64,000 nucleotides of DNA from Biomphalaria glabrata. Taxonomy: Eukaryota > Mollusca > Gastropoda > Planorbidae. The stretch covers positions 8,352,501-8,416,500 of the forward strand of contig NC_074713.1 of NCBI RefSeq assembly GCF_947242115.1. The letters are read 5' to 3'. The position numbers were made by a program, and so were the translations under genes. Positions 47,046 to 57,842 of the stretch are shown in pieces; within the stretch, counting starts at the first letter, position 1; every line of letters begins with the position of its first letter. A model generated the notes under the pieces. The model did not search any database. It was not told the DNA's origin and worked only from the letters and a program-made list of their open reading frames with translations.

Positions 47046-47680
47046 ATATTTATAATTCAGGATTAAGGATTACTTGTTAGTTCAAACGCAGGACATCTTC
47101 TTATGCTAACGTGTATATATATATATGTAGGCTAAAAATACATTTTTTGTAGGTAGCAGTAATGTGTTCAACCTGCATTCTTCAAAACTCGGGCTATTCA
47201 CCACGTTATGGAAAGGAGTAAAGGAGTGAGGTCACGGTGTTTAGTGAAGTTGTAATGTCATGCATGACGTCACTTTCCTGTAAATTGTGTTTGGAATGAC
47301 ATTAAAGCTAAACAACGGACAAACCTTGAGAGTCGGTATTAGTAAGAAAAATAGCGGGGGTAAATGTCAACTATAAATGCCATAAGCTTAAAGAAAGATG
47401 TATCAACAGACGAAGAGATATTGATATAGAAGTGTCGGTCTGTATTTGTTTATTTACGAGTTACTATGCAAGTGCCAAACTATATACTCTCAACACCAAA
47501 TAGGTTCATGACTCGTTAAATAAGCTGCGGAATGTTTATTTTAGTGTCTCTCTCTCTCTCATTAGGTGTGTGTGTGTGTTTCAAACTTGTTTTTACTTTT
47601 TCCTTCTTATTCTATTATTTGTGACGTGACTTACACAATGATCTCCTTTCCAAATTTCAGTATGTTGAGTAATTCAATTG
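47046..47680. other. No gene recognised
   Basis: Short TA run near 47112, short CT and GT runs near 47546-47580; otherwise nothing. Confidence 0.4.
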
Positions 47681-47940
47681 GTGGGAAACGTGGTCGAGAG
47701 GCTAAGTGTGCTTGAACTTGGCTTGTCTTGGCTACCTAGAGGAGGGCTCGAGATTCGACACCCGACTCGGGCAGACTTGCGTTTACTGAGCGCCTAAAGG
47801 CAGCACGGAAAACCAACTCCTAGATACCCCCTTCCCTCCCCCCTCCCCAACTGGTCCACAAATGAGATTGGACCAAAGCGCTCTGAGCATGCTATAAGCA
47901 TGAAAGTGGCGCTATATAAAAGCTATAATAATAATAATAC
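47681..47940 (+). mobile_element. SINE family B, near full-length
   Basis: tRNA-like head with A-box-like TGGTCGAGAGGCTAAGTGTG and B-box-like GATTCGACACC, body with GAGCGCCTAAAGGCAGCACG and TGGTCCACAAATGAGATTGG, 3' end GGCGCTATATAAAAGCTATA and a (TAA)n tail. A truncated copy is at 11950. Confidence 0.85.
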
Positions 47941-48041
47941 AAAGATATGTTTAAAAACTATTGATCACATGTTAAAATATACGAGTGAAGCTTGTTGACC
48001 ATTTCGTTGACAATATAGGCCTAGATCTACATGTATACCTT

Positions 48042-48346
48042 TAAGGTATCTGATACCCAGTGGCTTTCTGTTTCGGGTATCTGATACCCAGTGGCTTTCT
48101 GTTTCGGGTATCTGATACCCAGTGGCTTTCTGTTTCAGGTATCTGATACCCAGTGGTTTTCTGTTTCGGGTATCTGATACCCAGTGGCTTTCTGTTTCGG
48201 GTATCTGATACCCAGTGGTTTTCTGTTTCGGGTATCTGATACCCAGTGGCTTTCTGTTTCGGGTATCTGATACCCACTGGCTTTCTGTTTCGGGTATCTG
48301 ATACCCAGTGGTTTTCTGTTTCGGGTATCTGTTACCCAGTGGCTTT
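48042..48346. repeat. 30-bp minisatellite with palindromic core
   Basis: About ten copies of a unit made of GGGTATCTGATACCC followed by AGTGG(C/T)TTTCTGTTTC. The 15-base core is an inverted repeat around a single base. There are no variable spacers, so it is not CRISPR-like. Confidence 0.95.
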
Positions 48347-48431
48347 CTGTAAGAATTTACTCACCAAGGCTAGAGACGTATAAATTTTTTTCCCCAAGTG
48401 ATGTACCCTTGACGTCTTATGCTTGACTAAA

Positions 48432-48536
48432 ACAGACCCTCTACAATACTCTACAATACTCTACAATACTCTACAATACTCTACAATACTCTACATTCTA
48501 CAATACTCTACAATACTCTACAATACTCTACATGGT
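48432..48536. repeat. 10-bp tandem repeat CTCTACAATA
   Basis: About ten copies, with one slightly shorter or altered unit in the middle. Confidence 0.95.
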
Positions 48537-48614
48537 AACGAAAAAAACTCTTTAGTAGACACCAATACAAAACATACATGCGGAACTGCCCCCCTCCCCG
48601 TACAGCAGTATTAG

Positions 48615-48830
48615 CCCATTCAATCCGTTGTTTTGTTTGACCAAGCTTATATCGACTCCTTCTGTCTGCCTGTCTAGAACTAATCTAGTACACAATGTCT
48701 TCCCACTTCCAACTCTCGGGTCAAGCTGAAACTTTACACAATTATTCATTGTCGATGACAACACATGAATAGATACGAACAGATAACCAATTTGTTAAGT
48801 AATTAGTGGTAATTAATTACTTTGTTTTTA
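48615..48830 (-). repeat. Dispersed repeat A, copy 5
   Basis: On the minus strand: TAATTAATTACCACTAATTA, AAGTTTCAGCTTGACCCGAG, TTGGAAGTGGGAAGAC, CTAGACAGGCAGACAG and ATATAAGCTTGG. Confidence 0.65.
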
Positions 48831-49079
48831 ATAGAAAAGGGACATACATTTTCCGCTTAAATAGCTATGGCAGAAATTGTGCGGTTCTTTTCCTTATATA
48901 AGCTTTTTATTTTTTAAATGTTGCTTTTGCATATTGGTGATTTAACTTTTATAAGTTGTACACTGAGGACGCCAATAATGCGTTCCTGCAGCTCAGAATG
49001 CTAGAAAACGCTTGCGCCAGACCCCTCTTGAGGAGCTTACGATGTTCCTCCGGCCTTCTTACTTAGACTTACACTTAGA
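48831..49079. other. No gene recognised
   Basis: Short unassigned spacer. Confidence 0.3.
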
Positions 49080-49290
49080 TCCCCCCCGCGCCATTCGGTG
49101 CATTTGGAGGCAAGCTGTCTCCATAAAGATCTAACACTGGCAAAGCCTGAAGCATCTTCCTATCATGGTGTCCACTTCTCTGAGGTCCTCCATGAAACTG
49201 TGGCGCCAAGTTATACGAGGACGTCCCTGTTTGCGCGTTCCTCATATTCGCCTCCATGCCATCGTAACTCATGCGACGCTCCATTACAGC
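49080..49290 (-). mobile_element. LINE family C, decayed C-terminal fragment
   Basis: Aligns by eye with 21894-22145: shared CGCCAAGTTATACGAGG and ACGTCCC, CTGTCTCCATAAAG versus CTGTATCCATAAAG, and on the minus strand RSLWRQLASKCTEWRGG versus DRTLWIQLFTQFTKREGG. Frame is lost. Confidence 0.7.
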
Positions 49291-49700
49291 GGTGGAGTCT
49301 CAAGTCGAGTCTCAGGTCGAGTCTCAAGTCGAGTCTCAGGTCGAGTCTCAAGTCGAGTCTCAAGTCGAGTCTCAGGTCAAGTCTCAAGTCGAGTCTCAGG
49401 TCGAGTCTCAAGTCGAGTCTCAGGTCGAGTCTCAGGTCAAGTCTCAGGTCAAGTCTCAGGTCGAGTCTCAAGTCGAGTCTCAAGTCGAGTCTCAGGTCGA
49501 GTCTCAGGTCGAGTCTCAGGTCGAGTCTCAAGTCGAGTCTCAGGTCGAGTCTCAGGTCAAGTCTCAGGTCGAGTCTCAGGTCAAGTCTCAGGTCGAGTCT
49601 CAGGTCGAGTCTCAGGTCGAGTCTCAGGTCGAGTCTCAAGTCAAGCCTCAGGTCGAGTCTCAGGTCAAGTCTCAGGTCGAGTCTCAGGTCGAGTCTCAGG
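49291..49700. repeat. 12-bp minisatellite (GTCGAGTCTCAG)n
   Basis: About 34 copies of GTC(G/A)AGTCTCA(G/A). As the period is a multiple of three, long open frames appear in several frames (Arg-Leu-Asp-Leu, Val-Glu-Ser-Gln, Ser-Leu-Lys/Arg-Ser repeats); these are by-products. It lies where family C copy 1 has a single CAGACTCAGGAT, and both continue with a T-rich TTTGT(T/C)TGA. Confidence 0.95.
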
Positions 49701-49720
49701 ATCTCTTTGTCTGACCTATA

Positions 49721-50639
49721 AAATCCGTCTTAGCCATTTTTGCAGAGCCATGTTTAGATTTTAGTTTTGCAGATAAGCTAGCTCCATGTCTCGTATGCAT
49801 ACGTTACTGTTGGGCTGGATTTTTTGTTTACGTATAAGGATGTCACGGGTAAAATTTTGAGAAACGCTGTAGAAATTAAACCTTTTTAGTCTACGTAGGC
49901 CTACATGTAGACTCAATCATCTACGTATAGATAGGCCTTATCATTCACTTCAAATAGACTTCTTCTCATACAAAGCCTTCATATAGACCTAATCTTTATA
50001 GAGAAAAGATCTGATCACATACATAAAAAAGACATTATCATCCGCCGTACATTAAATTATATGCGAGGCCATTGACCGATTACCTACAAAGAAGTCCCCT
50101 CCCCCCCCCCCCCCCCAGACTGAGAAGAAGTCTACCACTGTTCACAAACTAATGCGAGAATACTTGAATACCACAAGTACATCATCCTGTACACATCAAC
50201 ATGTACAGCATACTTGTACACAATGTAAATACTTGGCAAACTACAAACAGATATAAACCAAAACAAGATAATTAACAACAACAGCAGAAGTCATCAATTG
50301 TTCCTCGTTCATAATGAGGTCATGCAACTGACCTATATAGATCTAGCTGAAAGTGCACAATGTTATCTAGCTACTTTTTTAGCTACGAAGGGGATAAACA
50401 AATCAAATCTTATACAAGTAATAACCAAAGTGTTTATTGTTACATTTCGTTCTAAACGTTTGGTAAGCTGTGTACTTTTGTAATAAGTAATGTCAATGGC
50501 GCCAAATTAGTGGCTCTAGAGTAGCAGTTGATCTTCTTATCCAGCCTGCTTTATTACGGCTAGTTAGTTGCCATCTTGATAATTGTGTATGCTACAGCTT
50601 TTCTCCTCTAATACAGATGCCCCTTTTAAAGCCGTGTTG
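49721..50639. other. No gene recognised
   Basis: Contains a C-run at 50098-50116 and short repeated words with TAGACT/AGGCCT near 49890-50000. Nothing else supported. Confidence 0.4.
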
Positions 50640-51540
50640 GCTATTGGTCATAATTTTTTTTTGGACATTTATTTGCATACCATATGCTGCGGAAGTCTTG
50701 TCAATGCGCATCACCAGGTCAGCTAGTTCTTTTTCTGTCGCTGCTAGGCGCAAGTGAGTAATTCATCTTCCTCCAATGCTTCTCGAGAGCATTTTCCATT
50801 ATCCTTTCAAGGAAGACTTTGAAAAGTGTTGGTGAAAGTAGGTTTTGAACCATTCCCCAATATTAATGTTGAAGTATACCGCACTGGTGGCCTCCTTGTA
50901 AAGGTTCTGGATAACTTTGATTATGTTTTTACTTATGTTGTACTTTTCCATTGTCGCCCAGAATGCCCCATGCCTTGATCGATCGAAAGCTTTCTTGAAA
51001 TCAGTAAAGACATAGAAAAGACTCTCTTGGTGTTGGAGATATTTCTCACAGAGTATTCTGAGGTTTAGGATTTGTTCTGTTGTGCTGCGACCTTGTCTAA
51101 AACCCGCTTGTTCTTCTGATATAATTTTGTCTGCTATCGGTTTTAGTCGATTTAATATAGTTTTTTAACAGTACTTTGCTGGGATGGCTTATGAGGCTGA
51201 TGGTGCGGTAGTTTTGACAGAGTTGGAAGGGTTATGATGAGTGATTGAGTCCAGGGCTTGGGCCATTCTCCTGTCTGCCAGATCTTGTTGCAGATTATTA
51301 AAAAAGCGTTTATGATGGTTTCTCCTCCTGCTGTAGTAGTTCACCAGGAATGTTGTCAACTCCGGCCGATTTCCCTTTTTTTCTGAGCTTTCACTGCTGA
51401 TGCTACTTCCGATCGTAGAATTGGATTATCGTCTATGTTGGATACTGCTTGGACAATTAGTATCTCTGTATCTCCTGAGATTTTAAAGTTATACAACTCT
51501 GAACAGTATTCGTCCATCTTCTTATCACATCTTTCGCTAA
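50640..51540 (-). mobile_element. LINE reverse transcriptase domain, degenerate
   Basis: The minus strand encodes, in order, TGEWPKPWTQSLI, EEQAGFRQGRSTTEQILNLR, ILCEKYLQHQESLFYVFTDF, KKAFDRSRHGAFWATMEKYN, VIQNLYKEATSAVYFN, ERIMENALEKHW-like and KELADLVMRIDKTSAAYGMQ. This is the finger/palm order of a non-LTR RT. The FADD catalytic segment expected between the last two blocks is absent, and frameshifts are present. Clade uncertain; it resembles invertebrate LINEs with an AYGM-type segment and differs from families B and C. Confidence 0.85.
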
Positions 51541-52300
51541 CACATACATTTATTTATTTATTACATAAATAGCAATCCTTTTTTAAAAAAACAATGGCCA
51601 TATCAATGCTTCTAATATTCTGTACTCCATTTCTACTAAAGAAAAGGGCCGAAAGATATTTAATCATATTTATAATTATCAGTCATGTGTGAAAATCAAA
51701 TATACAAATAAATCTGTAATCAAAGAGCAGATAACTGCTAACAACTTTTGCTTGATTGTCACAGAATGAAGAGTTCTCCCACACTTAATTCTTTCTATAT
51801 TTCATAAGAGTTGTTTTCTTTGCTTAATTATGTCTTAGGTTATGCTGTATTTTTTTTTAAGGATACTTTTTTTGGTGAATCATATTTCACTATCGCTCTG
51901 TAGTGTTTTACAAATAGTGCTACATCTTGTAGCGGTACAATGTCTATTTTAAAACTAATGAACTCCTGTCAATGAGTTGATGTTTTTTTATTGATTTTGT
52001 TTGGCGCATCTTGTTTGTTTATAGTATACTTTGTGTGCTATAGACCAATTTATTTTGTGAATCTGTGGGGGAGGGGTATCTGAAATAAGGTTCCCTTGAA
52101 TTTTTTTGGGTGCTTAGCAAACACAGATTAGCTCGAGTCGGGGTTCATTCTTGAGCACCTTTGATTTGTAACCTAGTGGCTTATACCACCCAGCCTTATA
52201 TTCCGTGAACATAGTTTGAGCCAAATTAAGAATTCGTATTTAAATGATTGTTAGTGTATAATAATGCAAGATGTTTTTATTACTTTTATTTCTTTCCACA
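51541..52300. other. No gene recognised
   Basis: AT-rich spacer upstream of the Rho exon. No motif. Confidence 0.4.
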
Positions 52301-52303
52301 GGT

Positions 52304-52719
52304 ATCTCGTACCAGACAAAGGAAACTCACTTCAGCTCTTTCCTACAGGGTCACGCCATTTGACATTTCTGTTCGCCCGCGGTGCTCGCTAGACTTGGTG
52401 AGGATTGTTCGCATCCTGGCTTGAAGACTGGCGGCCCACTTTTCATCACCGGATGTGAGAGACAAGTGTCCGTCTGCTTAATCGTCACGCGCCATTCGGG
52501 CCGTCACGCGCCAGTCGGGAACCTATTTCATTTTATCAGCTGACACATCGTTTCATTCACAGCTGACCAACTTCTGCATCGTCAGTGGACCATTGTGTGT
52601 TTTTTTTTTAAAGTGAAAGAAAACAGTTAAATTAAAAACACAAAAACAAAACGGAAGCTGATACTCGGACTTTTGAGGTACCGCCCGAGTCTGGTCTGGG
52701 CGGAACTACCACAGGGGCA
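52304..52719 (+). other. Probable 5' UTR of the Rho-like gene
   Basis: Begins right after a strong acceptor-like TTTCTTTCCACAG (52291-52303), so a non-coding upstream exon may splice here. It includes a direct repeat of CGTCACGCGCCA(T/G)TCGGG near 52485-52520. It is GC-richer than the surroundings. Confidence 0.4.
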
Positions 52720-52864
52720 ATGACATTGTTGGAACAGCGACAACACGATTTAACATGTGTTGTGGTTGGGGATGACTCGGTGGGGAAGACTAGTATGCTA
52801 CTTGGATATGCCACTAACAGATACCCCACGCAGCACGTGCCCTCGGTATTCGACAACTATGCAG
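52720..52864 (+). CDS. First coding exon of an atypical Rho-family small GTPase
   Basis: 48 codons plus one base, ending before a GTAATA donor at 52865. It reads [30 protein letters not shown] and [18 protein letters not shown]. The P-loop (GDDSVGKTS, residues 17-25) and effector region (VPSVFDNY, 40-47) identify a Rho GTPase, a GTP-driven switch usually acting on actin at membranes. Compared with Rac1, the Gly12 position is Asp (D19), Ala13 is Ser (S20) and Thr35 is Ser (S42). Change of Gly12 is known to impair GTP hydrolysis in Ras/Rho proteins, so this may be a constitutively GTP-bound, atypical member; that is inference. The WDTAGQ, NKxD and CAAX regions were not found downstream in the window, so the gene is partial here, with a long intron or a remnant both possible. 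Confidence 0.85.
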
Positions 52865-53009
52865 GTAATAAGTTTGATCTATTCTTCTACCTTAAAAACA
52901 AGCAAAAAAAAAAATCCTTTAAAAAGAAATAAAGCTAGGCTTATCTAAGGGAAATAACTCCGCACTTACAACTGTATTTATTAATATGAAGAATTAATTT
53001 CCCTTATTC

Positions 53010-53205
53010 GATATCATGCGAAATAATTGATTACCAATAATTAATTGACTAATTAGTTAATTTTGTTTTACTTTTGTTAGGTAAAATAAATAATTGTTTT
53101 AAGTTTTAACTTGATCCGTGAATGGGTGTTGCCCGTGGGAGAAATGTTCGCGTTCAATAATCTAAGGGGACAAACCCGACATATTTTGCCGTATCGGTTA
53201 ATACT
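53010..53205 (+). repeat. Dispersed repeat A, copy 6
   Basis: Has AATAATTGATTACCAATAAT, AATTGACTAATTAGTTAATT, TTTAACTTGATCCGTGAATG and GTGGGAGAAATG; the AGAC block is lost. Directly followed by copy 7. Confidence 0.6.
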
Positions 53206-53430
53206 GAAGAATTCATTTCCCTTATTGGTATCAAACAAAATAATTGATTACCAGTAATTAATTGACTATTTGGTTAATTTTGTTTTTATTGATTCATGTC
53301 TTGTTTGTGCCTATGAATAATTGTACACGGTTATAACTTGACCCAAGAATGGGTGTGGAAGAAATAGCGTGTGCACACTTTTCGCCAGACAGACAGATAG
53401 ACAGAGTGATTTAATAAAGACTTTTAACAA
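53206..53430 (+). repeat. Dispersed repeat A, copy 7
   Basis: Has GATTACCAGTAATTAATTGA, TTGATTCATGTCTTGTTTGT, AACTTGACCCAAGAATGGGT, GAAATAGCGTGTGCACAC and CCAGACAGACAGATAGACAG. One of the clearest copies. Confidence 0.7.
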
Positions 53431-53540
53431 AAATTAAACTTTGATATAGATCTACTAGCGACAGGTTTTTTTTTTTTAAATAGATATTTTTCTCAATTTC
53501 TTTATATTAAACTTTTAAACGCTAACACAAATCCAAATAA

Positions 53541-54200
53541 GTACAGAGTGTACAGGGTGTACAGAGTTTACAGGGTGTACAGAGTTTACAGGGTGTACAG
53601 AGTTTACAGGGTGTACAGAGTTTACAGGGTGTACAGAGTTTACAGGGTGTACAGAGTTTACAGGGTGTACAGAGTGTACAGGGTGTACAGAGTTTACAGG
53701 GTGTACAGAGTTTACAGGGTGTACAGAGTTTACAGGGTGTACAGAGTTTACAGGGTGTACAGAGTTTACAGGGTGTACAGAGTGTACAGGGCACAGGGTG
53801 TACAGAGTTTACAGGGTGTACAGAGTTTACAGGGTGTACAGAGTGTACAGGGTGTACAGAGTTTACAGGGTGTACAGAGTTTACAGGGTGTACAGAGTGT
53901 ACAGGGTGTACAGAGTTTACAGGGTGTACAGAGTTTACAGGGTGTACAGAGTGTACAGGGTGTACAGAGTTTACAGGGTGTACAGAGTTTACAGGGTGTA
54001 CAGAGTTTACAGGGTGTACAGAGTGTACAGGGTGTACAGAGTGTACAGGGTGTACAGAGTTTACAGGGTGTACAGAGTGTACAGGGTGTACAGAGTTTAC
54101 AGGGTGTACAGAGTGTACAGGGTGTACAGGGTGTACAGAGTGTACAGGGTGTACAGAGTTTACAGGGTGTACAGAGTTTACAGGGTGTACAGAGTGTACA
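53541..54200. repeat. 18-bp minisatellite (TGTACAGAGTTTACAGGG)n
   Basis: About 36 copies alternating GAGTTTACAGGG and GAGTGTACAGGG forms on a 9-bp sub-period. Open frames of Val-Tyr-Arg or Leu-Cys-Thr-Pro-Cys-Lys repeats are by-products of the period. Confidence 0.97.
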
Positions 54201-54234
54201 TGCTCTGATTTGTAGGGTGGGGGAAGAACAGTAG

Positions 54235-54715
54235 TATGGTATATATCCCTAGTGTAGCTCTAATGTAGCCTTTAAGGTATCAAATGTAGCCCTAGTATAG
54301 CAAGTGTAGTTCTACTGTAGCCCTAGTGTAGCTAATATAGTCCTAATACAGCCCTACTGTAGTAAATGTAGTCCGAATATAGCCCTAATGTAGATGATGT
54401 AGACTGAATGTAGCCCTATTGTAGCAAGTGTAGCCCTAATGTAGTTCATGTAGTCTTTATGTAGCCATACTTTAATAATGTATTCTAATGTAGCCCGTGT
54501 ATAGTAAGTGTAGCCCTAATATTGCTAATGTCCTAATATAGTCCTACTGAAGTTTATGTAGTCTTTATGTAGCTCTACTGTACCTAATGTAGCCCGCGTA
54601 TAGTAAGTGTAGCCCTAATGTAGCTTAGGTCCTAATATAGTCCTACTGTAGTTTATGTAGTCTTTATGTAGCTCTACTGTACCTAATGTAATCGAATGTA
54701 GCCCATGTAGAGTAT
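54235..54715. repeat. Degenerate array of GTAGCCCTAATGTAG-like words
   Basis: Around thirty diverged short units containing TGTAG, CCCTAATGTAG or TAATGTAG, with local duplicates (TTTATGTAGTCTTTATGTAG occurs twice). No coding sense. Confidence 0.85.
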
Positions 54716-54959
54716 ATTTTTTGGTTCTAATGAAGTGATTTATAATGTAGCTTTAAACAAATATTAAAAAGCAAGTTTTCATTCTTCTATAGTTCCATGG
54801 TTACATATATAAAAAATCTTTACTTTTTACTGTGGAGTGTGGAATTGTAAGACTTATCAGTGCCAAGCAACAGGAGCTCTATAAATAGCAATTATTTAGT
54901 ATTCTTGTATCGAATCGTGTACACTCTTTGTTCAAATCTATATTATATTTGTAAAAAAA

Positions 54960-55200
54960 ACATTGACTGACTGACTGACTGATTTATGTATCAAGAGATC
55001 TGATCAACTGTGGTAAGATTTCGCACGAAATTTTGTACACGTGTTTCTTTTACCTATTAGGTGATCGCTGTTTTGACAAGAGTCACAGCCTGAACACAGC
55101 AATTGGTATTTTATTTTTAGCAGCCCCCGAAATGGGAAAAGACGCTATTAGTTTTGTGTGGTTTGTCTGTCCGTCCGTCCGTCCGTCCCGTTTACGTCGA
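54960..55200 (+). repeat. Dispersed repeat E, copy 2
   Basis: Starts with a TGAC run and AAATTTTGTACACGTG, and ends with TAGTTTTGTGTGGTTTGTCT and a (GTCC)n run. The inverse of its end occurs at 58500-58565. Confidence 0.5.
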
Positions 55201-55884
55201 AAATCAAATGAGTTTATATTAAATATTGAATCGAGAAGCCGAAGTAAAGTCAGAGATTGTATGCAGGACTGATATTTTTGTTGAGGGGGTGGAAAAAAAA
55301 GAGGGGGTGGGGGTCGGATACGTTAAAGTGATTCTAGAATTCATGGGCCAAAAGCATTGTGCGTGCGTGTTTTGTTTGGGGGTGTTATGAATCGGGTCGT
55401 TCCAAATCAAGCCAAAAGTCTATGCTAGAGATGCGAACAGTGAAAAGAACTGAATGGGGGTTCGAGAGAGAAAATGAGAGCCGGTCGTTTAATTTTATTG
55501 TAACAGATACACTAATTCACGGGTTTAAAAAACTTGTTAGGGGGGTCGTTAAAATGTGGCCCGTTTATTGACATTTCAGAAAAGAAAAAGCGGGGATGTT
55601 CTGGTCATAATAAACAATATAAAGCCTGGGAACAAATCAACTAGCGTTACCCGTTGCCCATAGATTGTCGATCCTTTATTATTTAGATTTGCCTTGTGAT
55701 ACACTTGAATCTCTAGAGTGTTTTTGTTCTGTCAAGTGTCTTCAAACTTTTCTACCAATTCACTTCCTCTTTAAGCGTATAAAACACAGAGATCTATATA
55801 TTATGTATCTCTGATTAAACTGTACCGATAATTACTTGTAATCTATGTTAAGGTAAATTTGGCTGTAATTGCAATCAAAGTGTT
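55201..55884. other. No gene recognised
   Basis: Overlapping open frames on both strands, none with a recognised motif. Confidence 0.35.
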
Positions 55885-56711
55885 CATTCCTGGGTCTTAA
55901 ACTGAGGTTCATGTCTGGGTCTTTAACTGAGGCATATGTCAAGTTTTCTAACTGAGACATATGTTCGTGTCTTCAACTGAGGCTTATGTCCGAGTGTTTA
56001 ACTGAAATCCTTGTCTAGGTCTTTAATTGAGGCATATGTCTGGGTCTTTAACTGAGGCCTATGTCTGGTCTTTCACTGTGTCTTTGACTGAGGCCTATAT
56101 CTGGGTCTTTGACTGAGGTATATGTCCGTGTCTTTAACTGAGCCCCGTGTCTAGGTCTTTAATTGAGACATACGTTTGGATCTTTAACTGAGGCATATGT
56201 ATGGGTCTTTAACTGGGGCCCATGTCTGGGTCTTCAACCGAGGCCTATGTCTGGGTCTTCAACCGAGGTCTATGTCTGGGTCTTCAACCGAGGCCTATAT
56301 CTGGGTATTTGACTGAGGTCTATGTCTGTGTCTTTATAACTGAGCCCCATGTCTAGGTCTTTAAGGCATATGTCTGGGTCTTTAACTGAAGTCTATGTCT
56401 GGGTCTTCAACCGAGGCCTATATCTGTGTCTTTGACTGAGGTCTATGTCTGTGTCTTTATGTCTGTGTCTTTATGTCTGTGTCTGAAATTGAGCCCCATG
56501 TATAGGTCTTAAATTGAGGCATATGTTTGGGTCTGTAACTGAGGCCTATGTCTGGGTCTTCAACCGAGGCCTATATCTAGGTCTTTGACTGAGGTCTATG
56601 TCTGTGTCTTTATGTCTGTGTCTGAAATTGAGCCCCATGTATAGGTCTTAAATTGAGGCATATGTTTGGGTCTGTAACTGAGGCCTATGTCTGGGTCTTC
56701 AACCGAGGCCT
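55885..56711. repeat. Degenerate 24-25-bp array
   Basis: Thirty or so diverged units like TATGTCTGGGTCTTTAACTG followed by AGGCC, with a larger duplicated block (CTATGTCTGTGTCTTTATGT onward) near 56445-56520 and 56600-56660. Confidence 0.9.
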
Positions 56712-57727
56712 ACTTTCAATAACCACACGATCTTTTTGTTTCGTCACTCAAGTATTTATGTTGTTAGTCATTCACGAAGTGGGCAGACACCAGACTGGCA
56801 CGCTCATAGTGCACACAATGGACCAAAAACAACGAGAAAAAAAAAGTGGTAAATCTATATATAACTCACGCAATAGTTGAACGGTACCTCGGTCAAACAT
56901 GTCAGTCCTTTAAATAAATATTGGCGGCGTCTGAAGGATGTGGTTGTTACAGACCACTCCCCGCCCCTCTCTAACATTTTGTAACAATGGTAGTAGGAAG
57001 AAGTGTTTATACTTGGACTAGTCCTCGCCACATTGTTTGATTGGAGGGGAAAGTACCTTTTGAACTCTTTTTTCGTATGCCTTTTCCCCCTTACTCTTTA
57101 GCACGCCCCCACCCCTTCTTTTCATTAGTTAACAAGTTTGAACCCACGCCTTTACCGTTTACGTGTTAAAAGTCACCACAGGACCTTAAGGTCAGAGTAC
57201 CATGGGATTTCATCACCTGAATCCTTCCCCCCCCCTCCTCCAGGAACGGTTTCACCCCCCCCCCCCCATCTGGAAAAACAACGAAGAAGTATTGCTATAG
57301 TAAAATGGACCCCCACACCTCCTCTCCCCCCCCCCTCTTGTTGTACAGATATGACAATTTGGAAAAAAAAATACCTCGAGTTTTATAGAAATATACTAAG
57401 CTAAGGGGGGGGGGGATATGCCTTGTGTTGAGAATTTGATCGTTCGCTACACATTTTTAAATTATAGATTTTTTTAGACTTTAAAACCTTCTGTTTTTAT
57501 GAGTACTCGAATAGCTCACTGGATAACTCGTCGACCCTCCATCATCGATACCTCAGTTTGAATTTAAAACTTTGCAGTTATTTTTTAAAAAAAAAAAAGC
57601 TTTTCAAAAAGCATCACACGGATACCTACTTCCAGATATCTCCCTCAATTTATTATTGTGGAAAAGTTGGAGGGATTTGGTAACACGAACTGTCACAACA
57701 CCGGTACGATGAAAGTGAATGGACAGA
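56712..57727. other. No gene recognised
   Basis: C-rich runs at 57227-57237, 57255-57266 and 57326-57335 and a G-run at 57403. No supported gene. Confidence 0.4.
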
Positions 57728-57842
57728 TGAGACGAGATGAGATGAAATGAGATGAGATGAGATGAGATGAGACGAGACGAGACGAGACGAGACGAGATGA
57801 GATGAGACGAGACGAGACGAGATGAGATGAGATGAGATGAGA
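57728..57842. repeat. Pentanucleotide microsatellite (GATGA/GACGA)n
   Basis: About 22 units of GAGAT or GAGAC, with blocks of the two variants alternating. Confidence 0.95.

Noticed and set aside
48042-48346. CRISPR-like look of regular 30-bp repeats
   Set aside because: Units are contiguous with no variable spacers, and the genome is eukaryotic.
49098-49764. Four overlapping repeat-protein frames (RLDL, VESQ, SSLR, RVSG)
   Set aside because: Same cause, a 12-bp tandem array open in several frames; no start context or non-repeat domain.
53548-54234. Long open frames of Val-Tyr-Arg and Gln-Gly-Val-Gln-Ser repeats
   Set aside because: They arise because the minisatellite period is a multiple of three and lacks stops; several frames on both strands are open at once.
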